Source: an uncultured Pseudomonadota bacterium (GTDB lineage: Bacteria; Pseudomonadota; Gammaproteobacteria; Ga0077536). Taken from it: DNA of 64,000 nt. The position numbers were made by a program, and so were the translations under genes. Location: NCBI GenBank assembly GCA_903825645.1, contig CAIKBL010000013.1:1-64000 (forward strand). The letters are read 5' to 3'. The notes beneath the pieces were generated by a model. It was given only the letters and a program-made list of their open reading frames with translations, was not told the origin of the DNA and made no database searches. Shown one piece after another: positions 54,092 to 62,747 of this stretch. Position 1 is the stretch's first letter. Every line of letters begins with the position of its first letter.

Positions 54092-54238
54092 TCAGAGCCC
54101 TCTGTTTTGGGATAGTAAACGCGGTCTTTGTCCGACAGTCCGCGCGCGGCGTCAAGCCGGTCGCCATGAATGCATGGTCTGGCACGACATCCCCTACTAT
54201 ACTGTCACCGCGTCGGCTGAATGGAATTTGAGTCAAAA

Positions 54239-55141
54239 ATGAAATTACGTGGATTGGTCTTTCTGCTGGCCGTGGGCCTCCTTAACCCGCTCTGCGCGCA
54301 AGCGCGGGTGCGGACGCATGTGCCGTCCTCTCCAGCGGCTGCGAATGGCACCGACACCGGTGCGGCCGATGTCGACCCGGGGCGGCTCCGGCTTCGCTCT
54401 AGCTCGTTGATGGTGCTCGACCAGTCGAAATCAAAAGTCCTGTTTGCACGCAATACAGAGACAGTCAGGCCGATTGCATCGATCACCAAGCTGATGACGG
54501 CGATGGTCGTTCTCGACGCTCATTTGCGCATGGATGAAGCCCTGAACATCACGGAGGCTGACATCGATCATCTGAAAGCCTCTCATTCGCGCCTGCCGGT
54601 GGGCACGCAATTGACGCGGCGCGAGTTCCTGCGACTGGCGCTGATGGCCTCAGAAAATCGAGCGGCCTCTTCCCTTGCCCGCAACTACCCAGGCGGATTT
54701 ACCGCCTTTGTTGCGGCCATGAATCGCAAGGCACAGGGTCTCCAGATGGCCCATAGCCACTTTGTCGACTCGACCGGTCTGAGCGAAAGTAACGTATCGA
54801 CCGCGCATGATTTGACGCGGATGGTCAGTGCCGCCTACGGATACGCGCCGATTCGTGAGTTTACAACCACCTCTTCGCACACGATCAGTACGCGACGAGG
54901 ACGAGCTCCTATCCTTTACCGCAACTCCAATCGATTGGTACAAGCGTCTAACCGGCGCTGGCAGATCGATGTATCAAAAACCGGCTATACCTCGGAAGCC
55001 GGCCATTGTCTCGTCATGCACACGAAAATCGGGCATCAGCCGGTGATCTTTGTGTTGCTGAATTCGTGGGGAAAACTCACGCCCGTTGGCGACGCAGATC
55101 GGATTCGGCAATGGCTGGAAGCCCATCCGGCGCGGATTTGA
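54239..55141 (+). CDS. pbpG: D-alanyl-D-alanine endopeptidase (PBP7-like)
   Basis: The 300-residue protein starts at ATG 54239; an in-frame ATG at 54221 adds six residues. The signal peptide ends near CAQA. Penicillin-binding motifs are SITK (S81 nucleophile), SEN and KTG (SKTGYTSEAGHCLVM), typical of low-molecular-weight class C PBPs of the PbpG/DacA group. It trims peptidoglycan cross-links in the periplasm. The upstream spacing to metE-like is about 150 bases, divergent. Confidence 0.9.
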   Translation: MKLRGLVFLLAVGLLNPLCAQARVRTHVPSSPAAANGTDTGAADVDPGRLRLRSSSLMVLDQSKSKVLFARNTETVRPIASITKLMTAMVVLDAHLRMDEALNITEADIDHLKASHSRLPVGTQLTRREFLRLALMASENRAASSLARNYPGGFTAFVAAMNRKAQGLQMAHSHFVDSTGLSESNVSTAHDLTRMVSAAYGYAPIREFTTTSSHTISTRRGRAPILYRNSNRLVQASNRRWQIDVSKTGYTSEAGHCLVMHTKIGHQPVIFVLLNSWGKLTPVGDADRIRQWLEAHPARI

Positions 55142-55177
55142 GAGCGATCTGACTTCGTCGGCACGAGTTCCGCAACG

Positions 55178-56347
55178 GTGTTGACGGCCTCATCTCGAAC
55201 GCACCTGCTGACAGGTGTGCGCGTGGCGGAATTCTGCTCAGTCGCGGCGGGGCCGTTCTGTGGCATGTTGCTCGCCGATCTCGGTGCGGATGTGATTAAG
55301 GTGGAGCCGCCGGAGGGCGACGCGCTACGGCAATGGCCACCGTTGACCGCCGGAGATAGCGAAAATTTCGCATCACTCAACCGCAATAAACGTTCGATTG
55401 TCCTGAATCTGAAGGATCCGGCAGATGTTGCGGTGGCGCTGGAGATCATCGCCGGGAGCGATGTTCTGCTGGAAAATAGCAGGCCGGGCGTGATGGCGCG
55501 GCTTGGGCTCGGGTACCCGCAGATTAAGCACAAATTTCCTCGGCTTGTCTATTGCTCTATTTCGGCCTTTGGACAGACCGGTCCGCGTGCCCAGGAGGGA
55601 GGCTTTGATCTCACTATTCAGGCCGCGTCTGGCATCATGAGTGTCACCGGCGAGCCCAATGGTGATCCGGTTAAATGCGGCGTCCCGATTTCTGATTTCT
55701 CCTCGGGGCTTTACGCGGCGTTCGCGATCGCCGCGGCGATCGTTCGGGCGCGTGCCGAAGGCGTGGGGGCTTGGTTGGATATCCCGATGCTGGGCTGTTC
55801 GCTGGGAGTTGCGGCGCTTCAGACCAGCGAATATTTCGGTACCGGCCGTAGCCCCGGTCGGCTCGGCTCTGCACATCCCCGCAATGCGCCCTACCAGCGC
55901 TACAGGGCGGCGGATGGGGACTTCGTGATCGCTGCAGGTAATCAGAAGCTGTGGATCGCAGTGTGCCAGGTCGTCGGCCTGCCCGAACTCGTGCAAGATC
56001 CCCGTTTCCTGACGACGACGGATCGTGCACGTAATCAGCACCTCCTGCGGGAGCTTCTCGAAGCGCGGTTCAAGCTCGCCTCGGTCGACGACTGGATCAG
56101 GGATTTCAACGAGGGAGGGATCCCCCACGCGCGCATCAACGACTTTGCGACTGCTCTGGCGGATCCGCAGGTACAAGCGCTGGGTTGGGTTATGCCGCTC
56201 AGTTTGCCCGGTGGCGGGCAGACGCGGACATTCGGCTCTCCCCTTCGGATAGACGGGGAGAGTCCGACGGTCTATCGCCATCCGCCCGCCCTTGGGGAAC
56301 ATACGGCTACTGTCAAAGCGGAAATGGGCTCGGGCAAAGTCAAATGA
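55178..56347 (+). CDS. CaiB/BaiF family CoA-transferase
   Basis: The 389-residue class III CoA-transferase starts at GTG 55178. It has LADLGADVIKVEPPEGD, LNRNKRSIVLNLKDP, VYCSISAFGQTGP and the catalytic Asp in EGGFDLTIQAASG, with a C-terminal PPALGEHTATVKAEMG. It moves CoA onto a carboxylate. Its stop overlaps the thiol-dioxygenase gene (ATGA), so the two are co-translated. Together with the dioxygenase and the acyl-CoA dehydrogenase this resembles the 3-mercaptopropionate route, in which a class III transferase activates 3-sulfinopropionate. Confidence 0.9.
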   Translation: MLTASSRTHLLTGVRVAEFCSVAAGPFCGMLLADLGADVIKVEPPEGDALRQWPPLTAGDSENFASLNRNKRSIVLNLKDPADVAVALEIIAGSDVLLENSRPGVMARLGLGYPQIKHKFPRLVYCSISAFGQTGPRAQEGGFDLTIQAASGIMSVTGEPNGDPVKCGVPISDFSSGLYAAFAIAAAIVRARAEGVGAWLDIPMLGCSLGVAALQTSEYFGTGRSPGRLGSAHPRNAPYQRYRAADGDFVIAAGNQKLWIAVCQVVGLPELVQDPRFLTTTDRARNQHLLRELLEARFKLASVDDWIRDFNEGGIPHARINDFATALADPQVQALGWVMPLSLPGGGQTRTFGSPLRIDGESPTVYRHPPALGEHTATVKAEMGSGKVK

Positions 56348-56949
56348 TGCCAAACCAAGGGGTCCCATGTCTGCTCGATTTCGTGCGTCAGGTTCACGAT
56401 CTGGTGACGCTACCGGGACAGACCGAGGCCATGTTGTTACCCGCCGCGACGCGACTGCTGACACAGCTCATAGCCACGGATGCCTGGCTACCCGATGACT
56501 GCGCGCGTCCCCATCCGGTCCGGTATCAGCAGTACCTACTTTATGGCGACCCCCTCGACCGTTTTTCGGTTGTCAGCTTCGTGTGGGCGCCAGGCCAGGC
56601 CACGCCTATCCATGATCATACGGTCTGGGGTCTGGTGGGGGTCTTGCGTGGCGCGGAATACAACGTCTCCTATCGTCTGGATTCGGGACGGCTCGTCCCC
56701 AACCCGGTGATAGAGCGCTACGAAGCCGGCGAAGTGGCCGTGGTATCGCCCACTATTGGCGATATTCATCAGGTTCGTAACGCCCATCCCGACAAAACCT
56801 CCGTGAGCATTCACTTGTATGGTGGAAATATTGGTCGGATTAGGCGTCATGTCTTTGACCCGCTTACCGGCACCGAAAAAACGTTTGTATCCGGCTATGC
56901 GAATGTGACCGTCCCCAACTTGTGGCGGGCAGAGCCGACGGATCTTTGA
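56344..56949 (+). CDS. thiol dioxygenase, 3-mercaptopropionate dioxygenase-like
   Basis: The 201-residue cupin starts at ATG 56344 overlapping the CoA-transferase stop. Iron ligands are H90 and H92 (IHDHTVWG) and a third His in GDIHQVRN. The Ser-His-Tyr outer-sphere triad of thiol dioxygenases appears in SVSIHLYGG. At the position of the carboxylate-binding Arg of cysteine dioxygenase it has Gln (RYQQYLL, Q62), as in bacterial 3-mercaptopropionate dioxygenase. It would turn a thiol to a sulfinate with O2. Cysteine remains a possible substrate. Confidence 0.83.
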   Translation: MMPNQGVPCLLDFVRQVHDLVTLPGQTEAMLLPAATRLLTQLIATDAWLPDDCARPHPVRYQQYLLYGDPLDRFSVVSFVWAPGQATPIHDHTVWGLVGVLRGAEYNVSYRLDSGRLVPNPVIERYEAGEVAVVSPTIGDIHQVRNAHPDKTSVSIHLYGGNIGRIRRHVFDPLTGTEKTFVSGYANVTVPNLWRAEPTDL

Positions 56950-56991
56950 TAAATCAATTGCGCATGCTCAGTCAGCTGCAGGAGGTCTTTG

Positions 56992-58266
56992 ATGTGGAGT
57001 TTTGAAACCGAGCCTGAATTCCAGGTCCAACTAGATTGGGTCGGCCGTTTTGTCCGAGAGGAGGTCGCGCCCCTCGATTATCTACTGGGTAGCCAATGGG
57101 ATATTCATGATCCGAAATTCGTGAAACTGGTTCGTCCCCTGCAGGCGCGCGTACGTGAGCGAGGTCTTTGGGCTTGTCATCTTGGTCCCGCCTTAGGAGG
57201 GAAGGGTTACGGTCAGTTGAAGCTTGCGCTGATGAACGAATTATTCGGATATGCGCGGTTCGGACCCATTGTCTTTGGTGCGCAGGCACCTGACACCGGG
57301 AACGCCGAAATCCTTGCCCACTACGGCACCGACGAGCAGAAGAAGCGGTACCTGGAACCACTCTTGGCAAACGAAATAGTGTCCTGCTTCTCGATGACTG
57401 AGCCGCAGGGCGGTGCAGATCCTCTGGTCTTCACCACAACCGCGACGCGCGAGGGTGACGAGTGGGTGATCGAGGGTGAAAAATGGTTTTCCTCTAATGC
57501 ACGGTATGCCGCTTTTTTCATCGTCATGGCCGTCACAGATCCTGACGCGCCGGCTTATCGACGGATGTCGATGTTCATCGTCCCGGCGGAGACCGTGGGC
57601 GTGGAAATTATTCGAAATCTCACCTTTCACGGGGAGCCTGCAGCGACACACGCCTATATGCGATACAACAAAGTGAGGGTCCCGCTCGATAGCATGTTGG
57701 GGGGACAGGGCGAGGCTTTTGTGGTGGCGCAGGTAAGGCTTGGCGGCGGTCGGTTGCATCATGCTATGCGTACCATTGCGCAGGCCACACGGGCGTTAGA
57801 CATGATGTGCGAACGCGCGTTGTCCCGTGTCACCAAGGGAGAACCACTCGGTATGAAACAGATGGTGCAGGAAAAAATAGCCGATTCCTGGGTCCAACTA
57901 CGTCAGTTCCGTCTTTTGGTGCTGGAGACCGCTTGGCTAATCGATCAGGGCAAGGACTATAAATCGGTGCGGAAAAATATCGCGGCCGTCAAAGCCGTGA
58001 TGCCGCAGGTCCTCCACGATATCGCGGCCCGGGCGCTGCATTTACATGGTTCATTGGGCATATCGACCGAAATGCCCTTTGCGGACTGGGTAATCAATTC
58101 GTTTCACGTCGGCCTCGCCGATGGACCGACTGAAGTGCACAAGATCACCGTTGCGCGCGAAGTGCTGAAAGAGTACGCGCCGTGTTCGACGCTCTTTCCG
58201 GACGCCATTGAGCCCGAGGCGGAGGCGCGCGCCCGCGCACTCTATGGTGATCTGCTCGAGTCCTGA
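56992..58266 (+). CDS. acyl-CoA dehydrogenase family protein
   Basis: The 424-residue flavoprotein starts at ATG 56992 with AGGAGG upstream. It has CFSMTEPQGGADPLVF, EGEKWFSSNARYAAFFIVMA, LGGGRLHHAMR and the C-terminal LADGPTEVHKITVAREVL, of the ACAD10/11-like subgroup, with Asp where many family members carry the catalytic Glu of YEGT. It lies 42 bases after the thiol dioxygenase. It could be a dehydrogenase or, by analogy with the Acd enzyme of sulfinopropionate degraders, a desulfinase; sequence alone does not settle this. Confidence 0.88.
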   Translation: MWSFETEPEFQVQLDWVGRFVREEVAPLDYLLGSQWDIHDPKFVKLVRPLQARVRERGLWACHLGPALGGKGYGQLKLALMNELFGYARFGPIVFGAQAPDTGNAEILAHYGTDEQKKRYLEPLLANEIVSCFSMTEPQGGADPLVFTTTATREGDEWVIEGEKWFSSNARYAAFFIVMAVTDPDAPAYRRMSMFIVPAETVGVEIIRNLTFHGEPAATHAYMRYNKVRVPLDSMLGGQGEAFVVAQVRLGGGRLHHAMRTIAQATRALDMMCERALSRVTKGEPLGMKQMVQEKIADSWVQLRQFRLLVLETAWLIDQGKDYKSVRKNIAAVKAVMPQVLHDIAARALHLHGSLGISTEMPFADWVINSFHVGLADGPTEVHKITVAREVLKEYAPCSTLFPDAIEPEAEARARALYGDLLES

Positions 58267-58339
58267 GCACACGACAGCAAGCGTCAGGCAGAGGCTGCCG
58301 CTTGCTGGTTTGGGGTAAGGTGATTTGCTGGCGGGTGGC

Positions 58340-58639
58340 TTATCGGTGCCGCTTGCCGTGGCCGGCACCAAGGCACTCGAGGGGCGCGCCCTCTGCATTT
58401 CCACCCGCTGGTCCGTCACAGACGCCGCTCACGGGCGCGCCCTGAGCGTTTGTGAAAGAGCAGGGCACGCCCGCCGTCTTCCCTTCGCAGGCCGCGATCA
58501 TGGTCGCGGCCTCCGCATTGTCGGACGCAGCCTCCGCGGCGTCATTTTCCGCGAGGACGTTAACACCATCGGATTGGGCGCACACGCTAAGATGGGCACT
58601 CGCCAGCACAACGGCGAAAATAAGGCCGTAACTTCTCAT
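58340..58639 (-). CDS. small secreted cysteine-containing protein, unknown function
   Basis: The 99-residue protein has a signal peptide (MRSYGLIFAVVLASAHLSVC, cut near CAQ). The mature part has four cysteines in the order CEGKTAGVPCSFTNAQG, VSGVCDG and LECLGA. I recall this GxxxGxxC-F-x-GxCxxxxxxLxC pattern from small exported bacterial proteins annotated as hypothetical. It probably forms two disulfides. Transcribed alone, divergent from the GST gene. Confidence 0.7.
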   Translation of the reverse strand: MRSYGLIFAVVLASAHLSVCAQSDGVNVLAENDAAEAASDNAEAATMIAACEGKTAGVPCSFTNAQGAPVSGVCDGPAGGNAEGAPLECLGAGHGKRHR

Positions 58640-58898
58640 AGTCTAATCCCCTTGTTCGGTTTTTTAGGGCTGGAACACAGCCGATAGTGTGTTTTTATCC
58701 CCACGCTAGCGCAAGGCAGGTCCCCAGAAGCTGGACGCAAATCTGGTCGAGCAACCGCTGTCGCTTGTTCCGATGCTTTAGCTCGCCAGAACGGGTGGTC
58801 CCGGTCGTAATCGCGGCAACTGGGGAAGGGATAGCGGCCTGTTTTCCGAATTCTGCTAGGCTGTGTGCGCGGGTTGCGCTGACTTTTAGGGAGGGCCC
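58640..58898. other. divergent intergenic region
   Basis: About 260 bases between the divergent small secreted protein and the glutathionyl-hydroquinone reductase-like gene, so both promoters should be here. A Shine-Dalgarno AGGGAGGG precedes the ATG at 58899. I see no clear operator. Confidence 0.4.
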
Positions 58899-59915
58899 AT
58901 GGGGCTGCTGATCAACGGACATTGGGATTCTGCCGCGACGATGATTCCGATCGAGGCCGGGCGGTTCGTGCGCGAGCCTGCCGCCTTTCGCCAAGTGATT
59001 ACCACCGACGGCAGTAGCGGCTTTAGGGCTGAACCTGGGCGCTATCACCTGTATGTAGCCTACCACTGCCCATGGGCGTGGCGGACAATGCTGTATCGCG
59101 CCATAAAAGGTCTAGAACCGGTCATCTCTATGACTATTGCGATCCCCAATGATCGGCAGGAGGGCTGGATTTTCGGAGACTATCCGGGGGGATGTACGCC
59201 CGATGCGGTGAATGGCTTTACCCATCTGCATCAGGCTTATACCGCGGCGCGACCGGATTATTCAGGTACCGTCTCCGTGCCCGTCTTATGGGATCGCGCA
59301 GAACATACCATCGTCAACAACGAGTCTTCTGAAATTATCAGAATGCTGAACGACGCCTTTGATGACTTCACTGACATCAAGACTGATTTCTACCCGAAAT
59401 CCCTGCGACGGGAAATCGACGAGGTGAATGAACGGGTCTATCGAGGCATCAACAACGGAGTTTATCGCTGTGGGCTCGCCAAAAGCCAAGAAGCCTATGA
59501 TGAGGCTTTTGATACGCTATTTGAGACGCTGGACTGGCTCGAACAACGGCTCTCCCGGCATCGCTACCTGGTCGGCGGCAGCATTACGGAAGCAGACTGG
59601 CGTTTGCTCGCCAGTCTTTTGCGGTTCGACCTTGTCTATCACGGTCTTTTCAAGTGTAACCAGCGCACGATCGCCAGTTATCCGCAACTCGGGAATTACA
59701 CGCGCGAGCTCTACCAGTATCCTAAAGTCGCTTCGACCGTGAATGTGTCGCATTTTATCCGCGGTTACTATTCCATCCCCGGGATAAATCCGACCGGCAT
59801 CATTCCCCGTGGACCTGGCGGATATGAAGAAGCGCTGGCTGCAGCGCATGACCGCGCCCGGCTTCCCATCAAAGGCGTTGTGGGGAGCGGACACCCGGCG
59901 CCCGGGCCGACGTGA
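58899..59915 (+). CDS. glutathionyl-hydroquinone reductase-like GST (Xi class)
   Basis: The 338-residue protein is of the YqjG/PcpF Xi-class GST group: catalytic C57 in YHCPWAWRTM, GSxGF-type segment upstream, VPVLWDRAEHTIVNNESSEIIRMLN and the helical C-terminal domain with CNQRTIASYPQLGNYTRELYQYP. It reductively removes glutathione from glutathionyl-hydroquinones using GSH. Its stop overlaps the potassium-channel start, an unusual pairing. Confidence 0.9.
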   Translation: MGLLINGHWDSAATMIPIEAGRFVREPAAFRQVITTDGSSGFRAEPGRYHLYVAYHCPWAWRTMLYRAIKGLEPVISMTIAIPNDRQEGWIFGDYPGGCTPDAVNGFTHLHQAYTAARPDYSGTVSVPVLWDRAEHTIVNNESSEIIRMLNDAFDDFTDIKTDFYPKSLRREIDEVNERVYRGINNGVYRCGLAKSQEAYDEAFDTLFETLDWLEQRLSRHRYLVGGSITEADWRLLASLLRFDLVYHGLFKCNQRTIASYPQLGNYTRELYQYPKVASTVNVSHFIRGYYSIPGINPTGIIPRGPGGYEEALAAAHDRARLPIKGVVGSGHPAPGPT

Positions 59916-60844
59916 TGCTGTTCCGTCCTCGGCAGCCGCGCGTCCACCAATGGCGGTTGTGGATTGGCCGCCGTCTGATTATCGGGCGCGGTCTCCCGCG
60001 TCATCGTTGGCGAGATATTTTCCATCTGTGTATGACCATTTCTTGGCCGCGCCTCATTGCGGGCTTCGTCGGGTATTTCCTCGTAGTCAATTTCGGGTTC
60101 TCCATTCTTTTTTGGCTCGGTAAAGACGCCCTCGTGGGAGCATCAAAACCGGCTTATCTGGATATTCTTTTTTTTAGTTTCGAAATGTTCGGTACGGTAA
60201 GTTTTGGGGGGTTGGTGCCCGCTAGTTTGTATGGCCACCTTGTGGCGACCCTTGAAATTTTGATTGGGCTGGGTAGTGTAAGCGTCATGACCGGCTTGAG
60301 CTTCGCCCGTTTCACGCGGCCCCAAGCGAATATCCTGTTTACGGCGCACCCGTTGATTCACCAGCAGGATCACCAATCGATGCTCATGTTGCGCATCGCC
60401 AATACGCGCCACAATTTTCTTTCCGATGCGCTGGCGAAAGTCTGGTTTATGGCCAATCTTCGAGAACAAGCCCTTGGCGGCGGCCCCCGTGGACGGCGCT
60501 CCTATCGCCTAAAACTGCTGCGTGACGAAAATCCGGTTTTCGCGCTCAGCTGGACGCTTTACCACGTCATTGACGATACCAGCCCGCTACAAGGCTTGAC
60601 CGCCGAGGATTTCGCTGCGCTCGATGCGGGGCTCGCGGTCATCCTCACTGGATATGATGAGAATTACGCGCAAGAAGTTCGGGCGCGGCACCTTTATCAC
60701 TACGACGATTTCCGCCGAGACCATGATTATGTGGATGTCATCGAGGAGACAGCGCCAGGGATCGTCGAAGTGGACTACAGCCGTTTCCACGAAACCCGTC
60801 CGATCGACCGGACGCCACCTATCGCGCCCACGAACCAAGGATAA
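59915..60844 (+). CDS. inward-rectifier K+ channel (Kir/KirBac family) with altered selectivity filter
   Basis: The 309-residue protein has an N-terminal slide-helix region, two membrane segments around a pore loop and a C-terminal Kir beta domain (RLKLLRDENPVFALSWTLYHVIDDTSPLQGL). The pore reads T94-V-S-F-G (FGTVSFGGLVP) where potassium channels have T-V/I-G-Y/F-G. The Ser comes from AGT, one transition from GGT. The rest of the protein is intact. It should sit in the inner membrane. Co-translated with the GST gene (TGATG). Confidence 0.88.
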   Translation: MLFRPRQPRVHQWRLWIGRRLIIGRGLPRHRWRDIFHLCMTISWPRLIAGFVGYFLVVNFGFSILFWLGKDALVGASKPAYLDILFFSFEMFGTVSFGGLVPASLYGHLVATLEILIGLGSVSVMTGLSFARFTRPQANILFTAHPLIHQQDHQSMLMLRIANTRHNFLSDALAKVWFMANLREQALGGGPRGRRSYRLKLLRDENPVFALSWTLYHVIDDTSPLQGLTAEDFAALDAGLAVILTGYDENYAQEVRARHLYHYDDFRRDHDYVDVIEETAPGIVEVDYSRFHETRPIDRTPPIAPTNQG

Positions 60845-60883
60845 CGCGCAGTGCGCGCCGTTATCCCTGGTTTTGATCCTCCG

Positions 60884-61420
60884 TCATCGGCGCGGAATTC
60901 CCAATTGCGCTAAACGCGCAGCAGCATCCGCGCCTGCAGTCAGCGGATTTACGTCTTTATCAATATAAAGAATGTGGCCGTTGACATCGATATAGAATGT
61001 CCAGCGACTTGCAAAAGCGCCTAACCTGAGCGCGCCGTAGCGGGACGCCGTCTCCCCTTGCGGATCGGACAGGACCGGAAAATTCGCCTGGTTGACTTCC
61101 GCAAACTTGCGGCACGTTTCCGCATCGTCGGTGCTGGCCATGAACCAGGTCACCGCGAATTTTTTTAAGACTTCGCCACTCTCACGGAGCGACTTACATT
61201 CCGCCGTTCAGCCACCCGTGAAGGCTTTTGGAAACCAGGCAAGCACGACCGTCTTCCCACGATAGTCGACGAGGCGGTGGTGTGCACCATCGGAACCTTT
61301 TAAATCAAAGTCCGGCGCCAGATCGCCGATCTTCAGTTCTGCCGCAAATCCCTGCAGGACAAAGAGGCCGCACGTGACCGCAAGCCAGGGTATGAAACGT
61401 TTGACGAGAGTGTGTTGCAT
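60884..61420 (-). CDS. periplasmic peroxiredoxin, probable selenoprotein (UGA at the peroxidatic position)
   Basis: The frame of 179 codons is continuous except for a UGA at 61208-61210. Residues 1-28 are a signal peptide (LAVTCGLFVLQGFAAE). The AhpC/TSA domain follows: GDLAPDFDLKGSDG, VVLAWFPKAFTGG, then UGA (residue 71), TAEC (C75) and, on the other side, FAVTWFMASTDDAETCRKFA through GHILYIDKDVNPL. Homologues carry PKAFTGG-Cys at this point, so the codon is either selenocysteine or TGC mutated to TGA. Candidate SECIS-like hairpins follow. It would reduce peroxides in the periplasm. Confidence 0.83.
61174..61191 (-). promoter_or_regulatory. candidate bacterial SECIS hairpin after the UGA
   Basis: On the mRNA, bases 17-34 after the UGA read CGCUC-CGUGAGA-GUGGCG: five pairs with one bulged U, and a GU in the apical loop. 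This is within the distance window of known bacterial SECIS elements. A second, weaker stem (ACGG/CCGU) starts immediately after the UGA with a GU-containing loop. Read by eye, not energy-calculated. Confidence 0.45.
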
Positions 61421-61705
61421 AAGTGATTCTCCTCAAGAATTAAGGTCTAAAGTGTAAACCGATCGTCAGGAGATAAGCAGCTAATTGGCGGGCAGTGTTT
61501 GCCTCGGCTGCGCATGCCGTGGCCGAGTGGCCGAGCCGAGCCGAGACTGGCTACCGCCTCGCCCGCCCGACGGTTTCTGTTTCCCTGTGGCTTCGAGATC
61601 GGTACGGGTAGAATCGCGGAATTGAGCGAATGGACGTCTGTAGCTGCTCAGCTGAATGAACGAGCTATATGGGCGATTGGCACACAGACTTCAGTGGGAG
61701 CGATC

Positions 61706-62716
61706 ATGAAAGCGTGGGAAATAAATTCGAGTAGTGGCATCGATGCCTTAAGCGCAACCATCCGGGCGGTTCCTTCACCGGGACCCGGTGAAATTCTCGT
61801 GCGGGTCCGCGCCGTGTCACTTAATTATCGCGATCTACTCCATGTTCTCGGTCATGCCGATAATGATCGTTGGCCCCTAGTGCCCTGCTCGGATGGTGCC
61901 GGTGAAGTGATCGCTGTCGGGGACGCTGTTACGCGTTTCCAGGTGGGCGATCTCGTCGCCGGAACTTTCTTCCAACGCTGGCACAGCGGACTCATCAGTC
62001 CGGACGTCATGGAGTCGGCGCTCGGCGGTCGGTTGCCCGGCATGCTAGCGGAGTTTGTTTGTTTGCATGAAGATGGCGCCGTGAATATCCCCGCAGGCTG
62101 GAGCTTCGAGCAGGCCGCCACCTTACCCTGTGCGGGCCTTACGGCATGGCATGCTCTCGTTTCGAAGGGCCATGTCGCCGCAGGTGAGACGGTCCTGATT
62201 CTTGGCACCGGTGGGGTCTCTCTATTTGCGCTCCAGATCGCGAAGATGCACGGTGCGAAAGTTATCGTGACCTCGAGCAGCGATGAAAAACTTGCACGGG
62301 CGAAGCACTTGGGCGCCGATGCTACAATCAACTATCGAAATTCACCGGACTGGGACGCACAGGTACTGTCATTAACGGACGGCAAGGGCGTCGACCACGT
62401 CGTCGAGGTCGGGGGCGCGGGCACGCTCGAAAAATCCTGTCTCGCGACTCGACTGGGTGGTAGTGTTTGGCTTATCGGTGTGCTCACCGGATTTGCCGGT
62501 ACGGTCAATCCCACCTTGATTTTGCGAAAAAGCTTACACGTCCAGGGCATTTACGTGGGGAGCAGGGAAATGTTTGAAGCCATGAATGCCGGATTCGAAC
62601 ATAACGGGCTGACCCCGGTCATCGATCGGGTTTTCTCATTCGACGATGCCCGCGCAGCGTTCCATTGCCTGCAGGGCGCAGGTCATTTTGGAAAAATCGT
62701 GATTAGCGTCGAATGA
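61706..62716 (+). CDS. zinc-type alcohol dehydrogenase-like MDR oxidoreductase
   Basis: The 336-residue protein starts at ATG 61706 with GGGAG upstream; the frame is open to 61499 without family sequence. It has VPCSDGAGEVIAVGDAV, LPCAGLTAWHALVSKG and the cofactor motif LILGTGGVSLFALQIAKMHGAKVIVTSSSDEK, then LGADATINY. It lacks the structural zinc cysteines, so it is a reductase of the quinone-oxidoreductase/crotonyl type. It precedes the HsaA-like gene by 31 bases. Substrate unknown. Confidence 0.88.
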   Translation: MKAWEINSSSGIDALSATIRAVPSPGPGEILVRVRAVSLNYRDLLHVLGHADNDRWPLVPCSDGAGEVIAVGDAVTRFQVGDLVAGTFFQRWHSGLISPDVMESALGGRLPGMLAEFVCLHEDGAVNIPAGWSFEQAATLPCAGLTAWHALVSKGHVAAGETVLILGTGGVSLFALQIAKMHGAKVIVTSSSDEKLARAKHLGADATINYRNSPDWDAQVLSLTDGKGVDHVVEVGGAGTLEKSCLATRLGGSVWLIGVLTGFAGTVNPTLILRKSLHVQGIYVGSREMFEAMNAGFEHNGLTPVIDRVFSFDDARAAFHCLQGAGHFGKIVISVE

Positions 62717-62747
62717 AAAACGTAATCGACCCAACGAAGCGTTATCA

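Noticed and set aside
55373-56464. Long minus-strand open frame of 363 codons
   Set aside because: It mirrors the CaiB/BaiF CoA-transferase gene, which carries clear catalytic motifs.
60884-61153. Separate short thioredoxin-like gene starting at an internal ATG
   Set aside because: It is the 3' half of the UGA-containing peroxiredoxin in the same frame; it lacks the active site and a ribosome site.
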